From the NCBI GenBank assembly GCA_946612055.1, contig CAMOEH010000011.1, positions 1-15,341 on the forward strand: 15,341 nt of DNA, read 5' to 3'. Source of the DNA: an uncultured Bacillota bacterium. GTDB lineage: Bacteria > Bacillota_I > Bacilli_A > RFN20 > CAG-826. Numbering within the stretch: position 1 is the first letter of the stretch; the number at the start of each line of letters is the position of its first letter. The notes below the pieces were generated by a model, which saw nothing but the letters and a program-made list of their open reading frames with translations, was not told the origin of the DNA and made no database searches. Made by a program: the position numbers and the translations under genes. Shown here piece by piece: positions 6,201 through 13,024 of this stretch.

Positions 6201-7187
6201 ATGGCTTATTGGAGAAAATCGATTTTGTGTCTAGCTACCGCCTTGTGTTTGATTAGCTGCGGCAACCAAACGACGAGCGAACCTTCGTATTGGGTCGAGA
6301 CAGAACCCATCGACATTTATTTGATCGGTGGCCAATCCAATGCTGCCGGCTATTCCAACCACGGCGGCCAATTAACCGAAACTTTTTCTAATGTAGGTTA
6401 TGCTGGCGAGTGCGATTATAACTATCAAACCGGCATTATCGATGGCGCTAGCAACGTGGATTCTTTCGACCATTTTTATTGGGAAGTTTCTGCGGGACTA
6501 GGCTATCAATTTTGGGCTGTGGGCCCAGAATATGGAATGGCCAAGGTGATGAATGAAAACTATGCCGGCGAGAAGAAAGCTTTTATTTTCAAATCGGCCG
6601 CTGGCGGAAGTCCTCTCCTTGATAGCGATTGGCAATATGGAAACTGGTATCCGCGTTCTCTTTGGACGGAGGAAGTCAAGCAGTGTTACGAGGATGGTGT
6701 TCGCGTAAGGACTGGGTGGCAATACCATTGCTTTATGGAAAACTTTAGAAACGTCTATCGTGAATTCACCGCCAACGGCTATGCTCCAAAAATTAAAGGC
6801 ATGATTTGGATGCAAGGGGAGGCCGATCTAGAACAGCCGATCCTTTATAAGGACGTTTTAAAACATTTTATCAACGACGTGCGTGAAGATTTGTCCGAGA
6901 TTACCGGGGACATGTCTTTATCCACGATGCCTTTTGTCATTGGAAAGATTGCTACCTCTTTCTATCAATGGGATAACCCATTAGTTCCTGCCTTCAATCA
7001 AATGCAGGAGAGGGTGTCCCAAGAAGATCCTGCTTGCGCGACCGTCGAAACTTCGGATTTGATCATCAATCGCGAAGACGGGACTCTCAACGGCTCCGAT
7101 CGCTGGCATTTTAATTGCCGCGATATGGAAACCCTAGGCATGCGTTTCGGCAATAAATTGCTGGAAATGAATGACGAAAACAATTAA
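6201..7187 (+). CDS. Lipoprotein SGNH-type carbohydrate esterase (sialate O-acetylesterase/CE6-like)
   Basis: A 328-residue protein with SD AAAGGGG and a lipoprotein signal peptide (lipobox LISC, lipidated Cys20). Residues 38-315 show the SASA/CE6 pattern: IYLIGGQSNAAGYS with nucleophile Ser46, GPEYGMAK at 108-115, KSAAGGSPL at 131-139, the block IWMQGEAD at 202-209, and DRWHF at 300-304 carrying the probable catalytic Asp300 and His303. All the expected active-site residues are present. It should remove O-acetyl groups from sugars (xylan, pectin or sialic acid type) at the cell surface, exposing glycans for other enzymes or for uptake. Its position just before the LacI gene and the sugar ABC operon supports a role in carbohydrate use. 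Which acetylated sugar it acts on cannot be read from the sequence. Confidence 0.85.
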   Translation: MAYWRKSILCLATALCLISCGNQTTSEPSYWVETEPIDIYLIGGQSNAAGYSNHGGQLTETFSNVGYAGECDYNYQTGIIDGASNVDSFDHFYWEVSAGLGYQFWAVGPEYGMAKVMNENYAGEKKAFIFKSAAGGSPLLDSDWQYGNWYPRSLWTEEVKQCYEDGVRVRTGWQYHCFMENFRNVYREFTANGYAPKIKGMIWMQGEADLEQPILYKDVLKHFINDVREDLSEITGDMSLSTMPFVIGKIATSFYQWDNPLVPAFNQMQERVSQEDPACATVETSDLIINREDGTLNGSDRWHFNCRDMETLGMRFGNKLLEMNDENN

Positions 7188-7198
7188 GCGTTTATAAT
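7171..7198 (+). promoter_or_regulatory. Promoter of the LacI-family gene
   Basis: ATGACG (-35, 4 of 6 matches) and a perfect TATAAT (-10, 7193-7198) are separated by 16 bases. The -35 lies inside the end of the esterase gene. The LacI start codon follows 21 bases after the -10, so the regulator can be made separately from the esterase. Confidence 0.5.
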
Positions 7199-7219
7199 AG
7201 GGCAAGCCTAATTTTTGAT

Positions 7220-8179
7220 ATGACCAAACGCATTACGATTGTTGATATAGCCAAAGCGACCGGGTTTTCCATCAGCGCGGTGTCCAAAGCCCTTGCCGAT
7301 GCCCCGGATATCTCGAAGGCAACCAAAGACGTTATCAAGAAAAAATGCGTTGAACTTGGCTATGTTCAAAACATCAACGCTTCTTCTTTGAAGAAAGGGA
7401 ATTCCCGAATTATCGGGATTCTTTATGACAGCTTTCTCAACCCTTTCTATAACGAAATCGTTTATTACATCGAATTGCTTTTGAAAGATCTTGGCTATTC
7501 GATCGCGATCTATCGTTCTAACCAATTTGATAACGCCATTTTCCATCAAATCTTTGCCCGAAATGCAGAAGGCCTCATTTCCTTTCTAACCCCCGATAAA
7601 GATGTGGAAGCCAGGATTAAGAAACTTGCTTTCCCTTCGGTTATCGTCGGCCGTGATAGTGAAGACATCCCTTCCGTCTCCGCGGATAACGAGAAAATTG
7701 GCCAAATCGCCGCCCAATATGCATTGGCAAAAGGAGCTAAGCGTCCCTTTTATGTTGGAGAAAGCGTTGATTTGCCAATCGTCCGCATTCGTCGCGATGG
7801 ATTTGAAAGCGAGCTCGCAAAACAACGCATCCCTGTCACCTCTTTAGTCAAGAAAGCCTATATCTCTAACCGCGAATTGTTAGAAGGGCTGAACGCGGAA
7901 GAATGGAAGAAAACGGATTTCGTTTTCTGCTTTAACGACGCGATGGCTTTCGACGTCATGATTCATCTTTCCAAACTCGGAAGAAAAGATGTTCCTGTCG
8001 TTGGAGTGGACTGTGTCCAAGATGAAATCGCCTTGCCTTTTTCGATGGCTTCGGTCGGCTTTGACAAAGAAGAAATGTCGGAAAATGCCGTCCGTCTCCT
8101 CTTGTCTCAAATCTCTGGGCACCGATTGAAAAACCCTCGCGTTATCGTCAACGTTCATCTCAGTATTTTTGATCGCTAA
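7220..8179 (+). CDS. LacI-family transcriptional regulator
   Basis: A 319-residue protein with the classic order: HTH at residues 5-26 (ITIVDIAKATGFSISAVSKA), hinge at about 50-58 (NINASSLKK), then a periplasmic-binding-protein-like sensor domain (RIIGILYDSFLNPFYNEIV... to the end). Sensor landmarks include VIVGRD, VSADN, a ligand-contact region with RIRRDGF, FVFCFNDAMAFDVM and VPVVGVD. The protein is complete and of normal length. It would bind a sugar from the locus and release its operator; the palindrome at 8216-8231, just downstream of its own gene, is the obvious target. SD is weak. It lies between the esterase and the ABC operon, as local regulators of sugar importers usually do. Confidence 0.92.
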   Translation: MTKRITIVDIAKATGFSISAVSKALADAPDISKATKDVIKKKCVELGYVQNINASSLKKGNSRIIGILYDSFLNPFYNEIVYYIELLLKDLGYSIAIYRSNQFDNAIFHQIFARNAEGLISFLTPDKDVEARIKKLAFPSVIVGRDSEDIPSVSADNEKIGQIAAQYALAKGAKRPFYVGESVDLPIVRIRRDGFESELAKQRIPVTSLVKKAYISNRELLEGLNAEEWKKTDFVFCFNDAMAFDVMIHLSKLGRKDVPVVGVDCVQDEIALPFSMASVGFDKEEMSENAVRLLLSQISGHRLKNPRVIVNVHLSIFDR

Positions 8180-8207
8180 TTTTTCTCCAAGGATTCTTTA
8201 TCCTGTC

Positions 8208-8236
8208 TTTACATCACTAAATCGTTTTAGTAAAAT
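8208..8236 (+). promoter_or_regulatory. Promoter of the sugar ABC operon
   Basis: TTTACA (-35, 8208-8213) and TAAAAT (-10, 8231-8236) are spaced by exactly 17 bases, each one base from consensus. The strong SD GGAGG of the first gene lies 37 bases past the -10. The LacI-type palindrome fills the spacer. Confidence 0.75.
8216..8231 (+). promoter_or_regulatory. LacI-type operator between -35 and -10
   Basis: ACTAAATCGTTTTAGT is a 16-base palindrome matching at 14 positions, with the central CG typical of LacI-family operators. Bound repressor would block RNA polymerase completely. AAATCGTT recurs 14 bases downstream (8219-8226 and 8233-8240), giving a possible second half-site over the -10. 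Confidence 0.75.
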
Positions 8237-8281
8237 CGTTATGTAATAAATTTCGGTTCAAGGGAATCCCGTGGAGGAATT

Positions 8282-9376
8282 ATGAACATGAAAAAAGCAG
8301 TTTTTTTGGCCCTACTTGCCTCACTCGCTTCTTTTAGTGTGACTGGCTGTGGTAATAGCGGTGATGGCGGAAGCAAAGGCCCGATCAGCGCCATCGTCGC
8401 AAAAGAAAGCAATGCAAAGATGAAGTTAGGGGAGCGCATCACCGTTTCGGATTATTACGAAATCAAAAGCGGCAGCGCCCTCAAGCCATCCCAGATGCTT
8501 TGCAAGGTGACTTCTAGCGATCCTAGCATTGTAAAAATCTCTAACCGTTCTGCAGAAGCGGTGGGAATTGGAACCGCCACCTTAACCGTTGTTTCTCAAC
8601 TGGATGAAACCAAATCCTGCACCTTTGATATCACGGTAACCGATGTCTTTATTGATCGCAGCTTGACCTATATCCCTTCCGAAGACGATTTCGAAGACGA
8701 ATATGATTCGGAGACGGGAACGGGTTCCTTTACGACCCATTCGATGGTTCATAGCAATTTCTATTACGTCAAAGGCATCAACGATTTGAAGTGGTATCTT
8801 GAAAGCGACATCACCTTCAATGCGGTTAACCCCGAAGATCGTTGGCCAAAGATTGGCATCGTTGCCCGTAGTTTCAATTCGCTTGGTCAAGAAACGATGG
8901 CTACCTTCTTCTTAAGCGCCAACATCGGTTTGTATGACACCGTCGATGAAGAAGGCAACATCGTCAAAGGATATGACAACAAGCTTTGGCGTGATTTTGG
9001 CGTCTGCGAAGTTGACCAAAATGGCCACTGGGCTTGGGAAGAAGGCACGACCAACGCCTTTGCCCGTCATAACGATTCCGCCTGGCAAAGCACCAGAAAC
9101 CTTACCTTTGGAACTCCTGGAACCTTCAATTTGGGCGTGGCCCGCGATGGGACGGACTTCCATGTTTATATCGACCATCGCTACGTTGGCTCCTATCAAT
9201 TAAGCCCAACCTTAGAGATCCTTTGGGAAGACGGCGCTCCTCTTCCTTCTCACGTCGGCTTCTGGCATTTCAATTCCGATGTGACGTTCGCTAATTATCG
9301 CGTCAGCAAAGAAGAAAGCGATGTCGCGGCTAAGATTCCCGCCTCGCCAATCTTCACCGAATTCCAAGAAGACTAA
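8282..9376 (+). CDS. Lipoprotein with BIG2-like and lectin/LamG-like domains
   Basis: A 364-residue lipoprotein, first gene of the ABC operon. SD GGAGG (8273-8277) could serve ATG 8282 or ATG 8288; both give the same signal peptide (lipobox VTGC, Cys23 from the first ATG). After a Gly/Ser linker, residues about 35-122 resemble a bacterial Ig-like (BIG2) domain, ending 'AVGIGTATLTV...CTFDITVTD'. Residues about 125-350 are beta-rich and resemble a concanavalin/LamG or DUF1080-like jelly roll ('WYLESDITFN', 'RWPKIGIVARS', 'FNLGVARDGTDFHVYIDHRYVGSY', 'VGFWHFNSDVTFANYRVS'). No catalytic motif is visible, so glycan binding is more likely than hydrolysis. Position immediately before the solute-binding protein suggests it helps capture the same sugar. 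I cannot name a family for the whole protein. Confidence 0.75.
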   Translation: MNMKKAVFLALLASLASFSVTGCGNSGDGGSKGPISAIVAKESNAKMKLGERITVSDYYEIKSGSALKPSQMLCKVTSSDPSIVKISNRSAEAVGIGTATLTVVSQLDETKSCTFDITVTDVFIDRSLTYIPSEDDFEDEYDSETGTGSFTTHSMVHSNFYYVKGINDLKWYLESDITFNAVNPEDRWPKIGIVARSFNSLGQETMATFFLSANIGLYDTVDEEGNIVKGYDNKLWRDFGVCEVDQNGHWAWEEGTTNAFARHNDSAWQSTRNLTFGTPGTFNLGVARDGTDFHVYIDHRYVGSYQLSPTLEILWEDGAPLPSHVGFWHFNSDVTFANYRVSKEESDVAAKIPASPIFTEFQED

Positions 9377-9386
9377 AGGAGACACC

Positions 9387-11003
9387 ATGAAAAAACCATT
9401 TCTATTTGTAGCTCTTGCCGCCTTGGCTTCCGCAGCAGCCTTGTCTGGATGCGGCCAACAGAAGGGCGGAGACATGGTTGATGATCTCGAACGAGATGAA
9501 AATGGGAATTTCGTCGTCGAATATCTTGATGGCGTCCAGGTCAACCTTCGTTCGGTCATTGGCAACCCGGATAAACCGGTCCTCGACAAGCTCATCAACG
9601 AATTCAATCGCGAATACGCGGGCATGATTGAAGTCAAAGTCACCGCCGTGGCCCACGAATCTTATTACAACGCCCTCGAGACCGATTTCATCCATAACTG
9701 GAAGAATTTCCCCGATCTCTGCTTGATGCATAACGAGAAAAATATCGAATATGCATCCCAAAATTACTTCTACGCGGTTGACGATATCATCGATGATCTA
9801 GGTTTGAATCTTGATTTCGATAATGTCTATGACAACATCGAGAAAACAACTTTGATGGATGGCAAGCATTATGGCATTCCCGTTGATGCCCATGGTTATC
9901 TATGCCAAATCCGTCAGGACATCATCAAGAAAAACGAGCTTGGCTTTGATGGCAATACCCGCTTCGTCCCGAACAATTACGAAGAATATCAATCCTTGCT
10001 CGAATCGCTTCGAGAAAAAGCCGATGCCGGGGAACTCTATCTTCGCGACATCCGCAAAGTCGCTCCAAGCAAAGAAGAGCAAAAGAAAGGCCAGCATGCC
10101 TGGTATAAAATCACCCATCGCCCTGAAACGATGACCAGCGAAGAAGAGGAGAAGAACCTTGCCTATATCGAAGATTTCTATCCCTCCTTCGTCCATTACG
10201 AAGAAAGCGATCACCTTTCTGCCTTGTATGTTAATGGAGGCAGCCTTGTTGATAATGCAGGCCGCATTAATTTCCAAAACAACGACGGCTTCAAACGCTA
10301 TGTTAAGGACTACGTGAATCGTTTTAATTCCGGTTTAACTGGAGATATCGGTTCCAAAGAAGAAGCTTTCTCCACTGGCAAAACCATCTTCTTCTCTGAA
10401 GGTCCATGGCAAGTGGCTAACACCTATGACGCCATGTGGAACAATAGCGAACTCAAAGTGGCTGATGAAGCTCTTGGCGTCAGCGAAGAAGACGCGAATG
10501 ATCCTGTCTACCAGCATCCTTATGTCGTCAGCCGCCATAATTGGCTTGCTAACCCAGAAGGAAATGTCGCCGATCCAAACAAATGGTATGGAAACGGCCA
10601 CGTCTTCGCTTTAACGAAAAAAGTGACCTCGCTTAAGAAAGCCGCTGCATGCCTCTTCTTTGTTGAATGGCTCACTCAACAACAAAGCGAAGAAGGCGAA
10701 TATCACTTATCCTCTTGGTGCAGTGCAGGGCATATTCCCGCCTGGAGCAATGTCTATAATTCCGATAGCTATCGTAACGTTGCCGCTAAGAGCATGACCC
10801 TTCAAGCGATGGGAAATCCAGAAAACGTCATCGCTTTGGAAAGCCTTCGTTATGCGACGACCATCGTTGGCGGTTTGAAAAAAGCCGTTGGTGATGTTGA
10901 AAATAGCCTCGAAAGCACCGCAGGGTGCACCGAAGAAGAGGCGCTTCAAAAACTTTCTGACGTTGCCCGTTCGACGCAACGCGCAATCGATCGTTTGGGA
11001 TAA
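9387..11003 (+). CDS. ABC sugar transporter solute-binding lipoprotein (family 1)
   Basis: A 538-residue lipoprotein; ATG 9387 is chosen over in-frame upstream starts because it follows a strong SD (AAAGGAGA, 9375-9382) and begins the signal peptide (lipobox LSGC, Cys22). The fold signature of family 1 carbohydrate-binding proteins follows: 'KPVLDKLINEFNREYAGMIEVKVTAV', 'DLCLMHN', 'YGIPVDAHGYL', a central 'FSTGKTIFFSEGPWQVANT', and a C-terminal helix region ('KAAACLFFVEWLTQQQ', 'AGHIPAW', 'ENVIALESLRYATTIVGGL'). It is roughly 100 residues longer than usual family members, with added acidic and lysine-rich segments around residues 200-270. It captures a sugar or oligosaccharide outside the membrane and hands it to the permeases encoded next. 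Substrate cannot be assigned. Confidence 0.92.
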   Translation: MKKPFLFVALAALASAAALSGCGQQKGGDMVDDLERDENGNFVVEYLDGVQVNLRSVIGNPDKPVLDKLINEFNREYAGMIEVKVTAVAHESYYNALETDFIHNWKNFPDLCLMHNEKNIEYASQNYFYAVDDIIDDLGLNLDFDNVYDNIEKTTLMDGKHYGIPVDAHGYLCQIRQDIIKKNELGFDGNTRFVPNNYEEYQSLLESLREKADAGELYLRDIRKVAPSKEEQKKGQHAWYKITHRPETMTSEEEEKNLAYIEDFYPSFVHYEESDHLSALYVNGGSLVDNAGRINFQNNDGFKRYVKDYVNRFNSGLTGDIGSKEEAFSTGKTIFFSEGPWQVANTYDAMWNNSELKVADEALGVSEEDANDPVYQHPYVVSRHNWLANPEGNVADPNKWYGNGHVFALTKKVTSLKKAAACLFFVEWLTQQQSEEGEYHLSSWCSAGHIPAWSNVYNSDSYRNVAAKSMTLQAMGNPENVIALESLRYATTIVGGLKKAVGDVENSLESTAGCTEEEALQKLSDVARSTQRAIDRLG

Positions 11004-11015
11004 AGAGGCTTTGCG

Positions 11016-12080
11016 ATGACCTTGACCGCCCAAGAAGAACAAAACTGGAAAAAAGAACGGAACGCCGGGTTATTCCGCAAATACGGCGTTGTCGCGTTTT
11101 TCCTGCTTCCCTTCCTCTCGGCCTTCATCGTCTTCTTCATCGTTCCCCTTTTCTATGGCATCCACATTTCTCTCACCAACTACAAATACAGCATGCCGGG
11201 GGTTGAAACCTACAACAACTTCTATTGGTTCCGCGTTCTTTTTGACCCATCGTTAGATATTGAAATCTTCCAAAGCTTCTGGCTTGCCTTTGCTCACACG
11301 ATTACCTTCGTGATCGTAATGGTTCCCATCGCGGTTTTGGTGCCATTAGGGCTGGCTCTTCTTATCAATAAGAAGCCGATTGGTTATAAAGCTTTCCGCG
11401 CGATTATTTATATGCCCTCTATCGTTCCTTTGACGGCATCGGGGGTTATCTTCACGCTTCTATTCTTGTCCAAATCCAACCATGGCCTTGTTAATGAATT
11501 CCTTGGCACCGACATCAATTGGCTTTCCGATACGTGGTTTAGTATCCCATTAGGCAAATTCCAATATGACGTCGCCTATGCTTGGATTCCGATCTTCCTT
11601 ATGTGCTTTTGGGGAGGTTGGGGTGGCAATTTCATCATTTTGAGCGCTGGCCTTAATAACGTTTCCAAAAACTTGTACGAGGCAGCGGATATCGATGGAT
11701 GCGGCGCCTTCAAGAAATTCCTCCATGTCACCCTTCCCGGCATTAAGCCCCAGATGGTTTTGTGCTTATTCACGACCATCATTGGCTATATGGGTTTGTA
11801 TGGACAGAACTTTGTCCTTTCTGGTGGAGGACCGACGATTTCCACGATTTCGATGGCCCCGGCAGGCGGGCAGACGTCAACGTTGATGTATTTCATTCAA
11901 GACATCGTCGCGAATGATCCCAATAACCGCGCCACCTTATACGGCTTAGGCGCTGCTTCTAGTTTAGTGTTCGCTTTGTTTGTCGGAATCATTTCTGGCG
12001 TTCAAATGTATCTAACCCGTACCAAGAAAACGGGGACAAAACTCGCGGAGCAATATGCAAAATGGCAAAAGATAAGGTAA
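11016..12080 (+). CDS. ABC sugar permease, MalF/UgpA type
   Basis: A 354-residue membrane protein with six predicted helices, SD AGAGG seven bases before ATG 11016. The first helix is at about 25-48 (VVAFFLLPFLSAFIVFFIVP). The cytoplasmic EAA loop at residues 221-241 (YEAADIDGCGAFKKFLHVTLP) matches the family consensus EAA---G---------I-LP that docks on the ATPase. After the loop come the usual 'GYMGLYGQNFVLSGGGP' and the last helix. With the solute-binding protein upstream and the second permease overlapping downstream, it forms half of the membrane channel. It follows the solute-binding gene by only 12 bases, so the two are in one operon. Confidence 0.93.
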   Translation: MTLTAQEEQNWKKERNAGLFRKYGVVAFFLLPFLSAFIVFFIVPLFYGIHISLTNYKYSMPGVETYNNFYWFRVLFDPSLDIEIFQSFWLAFAHTITFVIVMVPIAVLVPLGLALLINKKPIGYKAFRAIIYMPSIVPLTASGVIFTLLFLSKSNHGLVNEFLGTDINWLSDTWFSIPLGKFQYDVAYAWIPIFLMCFWGGWGGNFIILSAGLNNVSKNLYEAADIDGCGAFKKFLHVTLPGIKPQMVLCLFTTIIGYMGLYGQNFVLSGGGPTISTISMAPAGGQTSTLMYFIQDIVANDPNNRATLYGLGAASSLVFALFVGIISGVQMYLTRTKKTGTKLAEQYAKWQKIR

Positions 12081-13009
12081 GCATTGAAAATTACATCGGC
12101 TACCGCAAAAGCACATTGCTTGGCGGGAAGAAGACGATTCAAGTCGGCAAGATCATTGCCTTCATCATCCTTTTCCTTTTCTGCTTGGTTTGGGTATTGC
12201 CTTTTGCCGTTATGCTCTTTGGATCATTACGTGGATACCGTGACACCATTTTCTATCCGAAAGAGCTCTTCTACCCTCATAGCGGATATACCTTTGAAAA
12301 TTTCCGCATGGTCTTATTTGGCGAATTGCCGGAAGGCATCGGCCAGACCGTGACCTTGGAATATAAAATCGGAAGATGGTTCCTCAATAGCCTTATCTCC
12401 GCGCTTGGCGGAAGCTTGCTCTATCTTTTGGTCGCTTCTTTGGCCGCATACGCTTTCACCTTCATTGATTTCCGTTACCATGGGCTTCTATTTGCCATAT
12501 TGGTTGCCTCGATGGTTATCCCTGGAACGGCAACAACGGTTGGCAATCAATCCCTTGTTTATTCGATGGGGCTTAATCGCACCTTGCTTGCCCTCATTAT
12601 TCCTGGGCTAGGCGGAGTTTATGGCATGTACCTCATCAAAACCTTCTTTGGCTCCATTCCTAAGGATTTGGTGGAATCGGCCAAGATGGATGGCTATAGC
12701 CAATTCAAGATTTTCTACAAGATCGTCCTGCCTTTAGGGAAAACGGTTTTGTTTGTCCAAGGCTTATTTGGCTTTATGGGCGGTTGGAACGATTTGATTT
12801 GGCCTCAGATGCTTTATGGGGCTAGCGATACCGATTTATGGACGCTTCAAGTTGGGATGGCCTACATCATCAACGGCTCTAAGACCAGCAACATGATCGG
12901 TGGTGCATTGGCAGGGGGCGTGATCTGCTTATTGCCAATTTTAGTGATCTATTTGATCGCCCAAGACAAGATCATCGAAGGCATGGCCTCTAGCGGCATC
13001 AAACAATAA
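12062..13009 (+). CDS. ABC sugar permease, MalG/UgpE type
   Basis: A 315-residue membrane protein whose ATG overlaps the end of the previous permease by 19 bases, a sign of translational coupling; a GGAG sequence lies 11 bases before the start. Six helices are predicted, beginning at about 31-56 (IIAFIILFLFCLVWVLPFAV). The EAA loop is at residues 204-224 (VESAKMDGYSQFKIFYKIVLP) with the expected Gly211 and the I-LP end. The C-terminus 'DKIIEGMASSGIKQ' is a typical ending of MalG-type permeases. It pairs with the MalF-type protein to form the channel. Confidence 0.93.
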   Translation: MAKDKVSIENYIGYRKSTLLGGKKTIQVGKIIAFIILFLFCLVWVLPFAVMLFGSLRGYRDTIFYPKELFYPHSGYTFENFRMVLFGELPEGIGQTVTLEYKIGRWFLNSLISALGGSLLYLLVASLAAYAFTFIDFRYHGLLFAILVASMVIPGTATTVGNQSLVYSMGLNRTLLALIIPGLGGVYGMYLIKTFFGSIPKDLVESAKMDGYSQFKIFYKIVLPLGKTVLFVQGLFGFMGGWNDLIWPQMLYGASDTDLWTLQVGMAYIINGSKTSNMIGGALAGGVICLLPILVIYLIAQDKIIEGMASSGIKQ

Positions 13010-13024
13010 GAAAGGGGAATTATC

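Noticed and set aside
8190..8210. Hairpin AGGAT-TCTTT-ATCCT after the LacI gene as a terminator
   Set aside because: Only five pairs, mostly A-T, and no proper T run follows; it also runs into the -35 of the next promoter.
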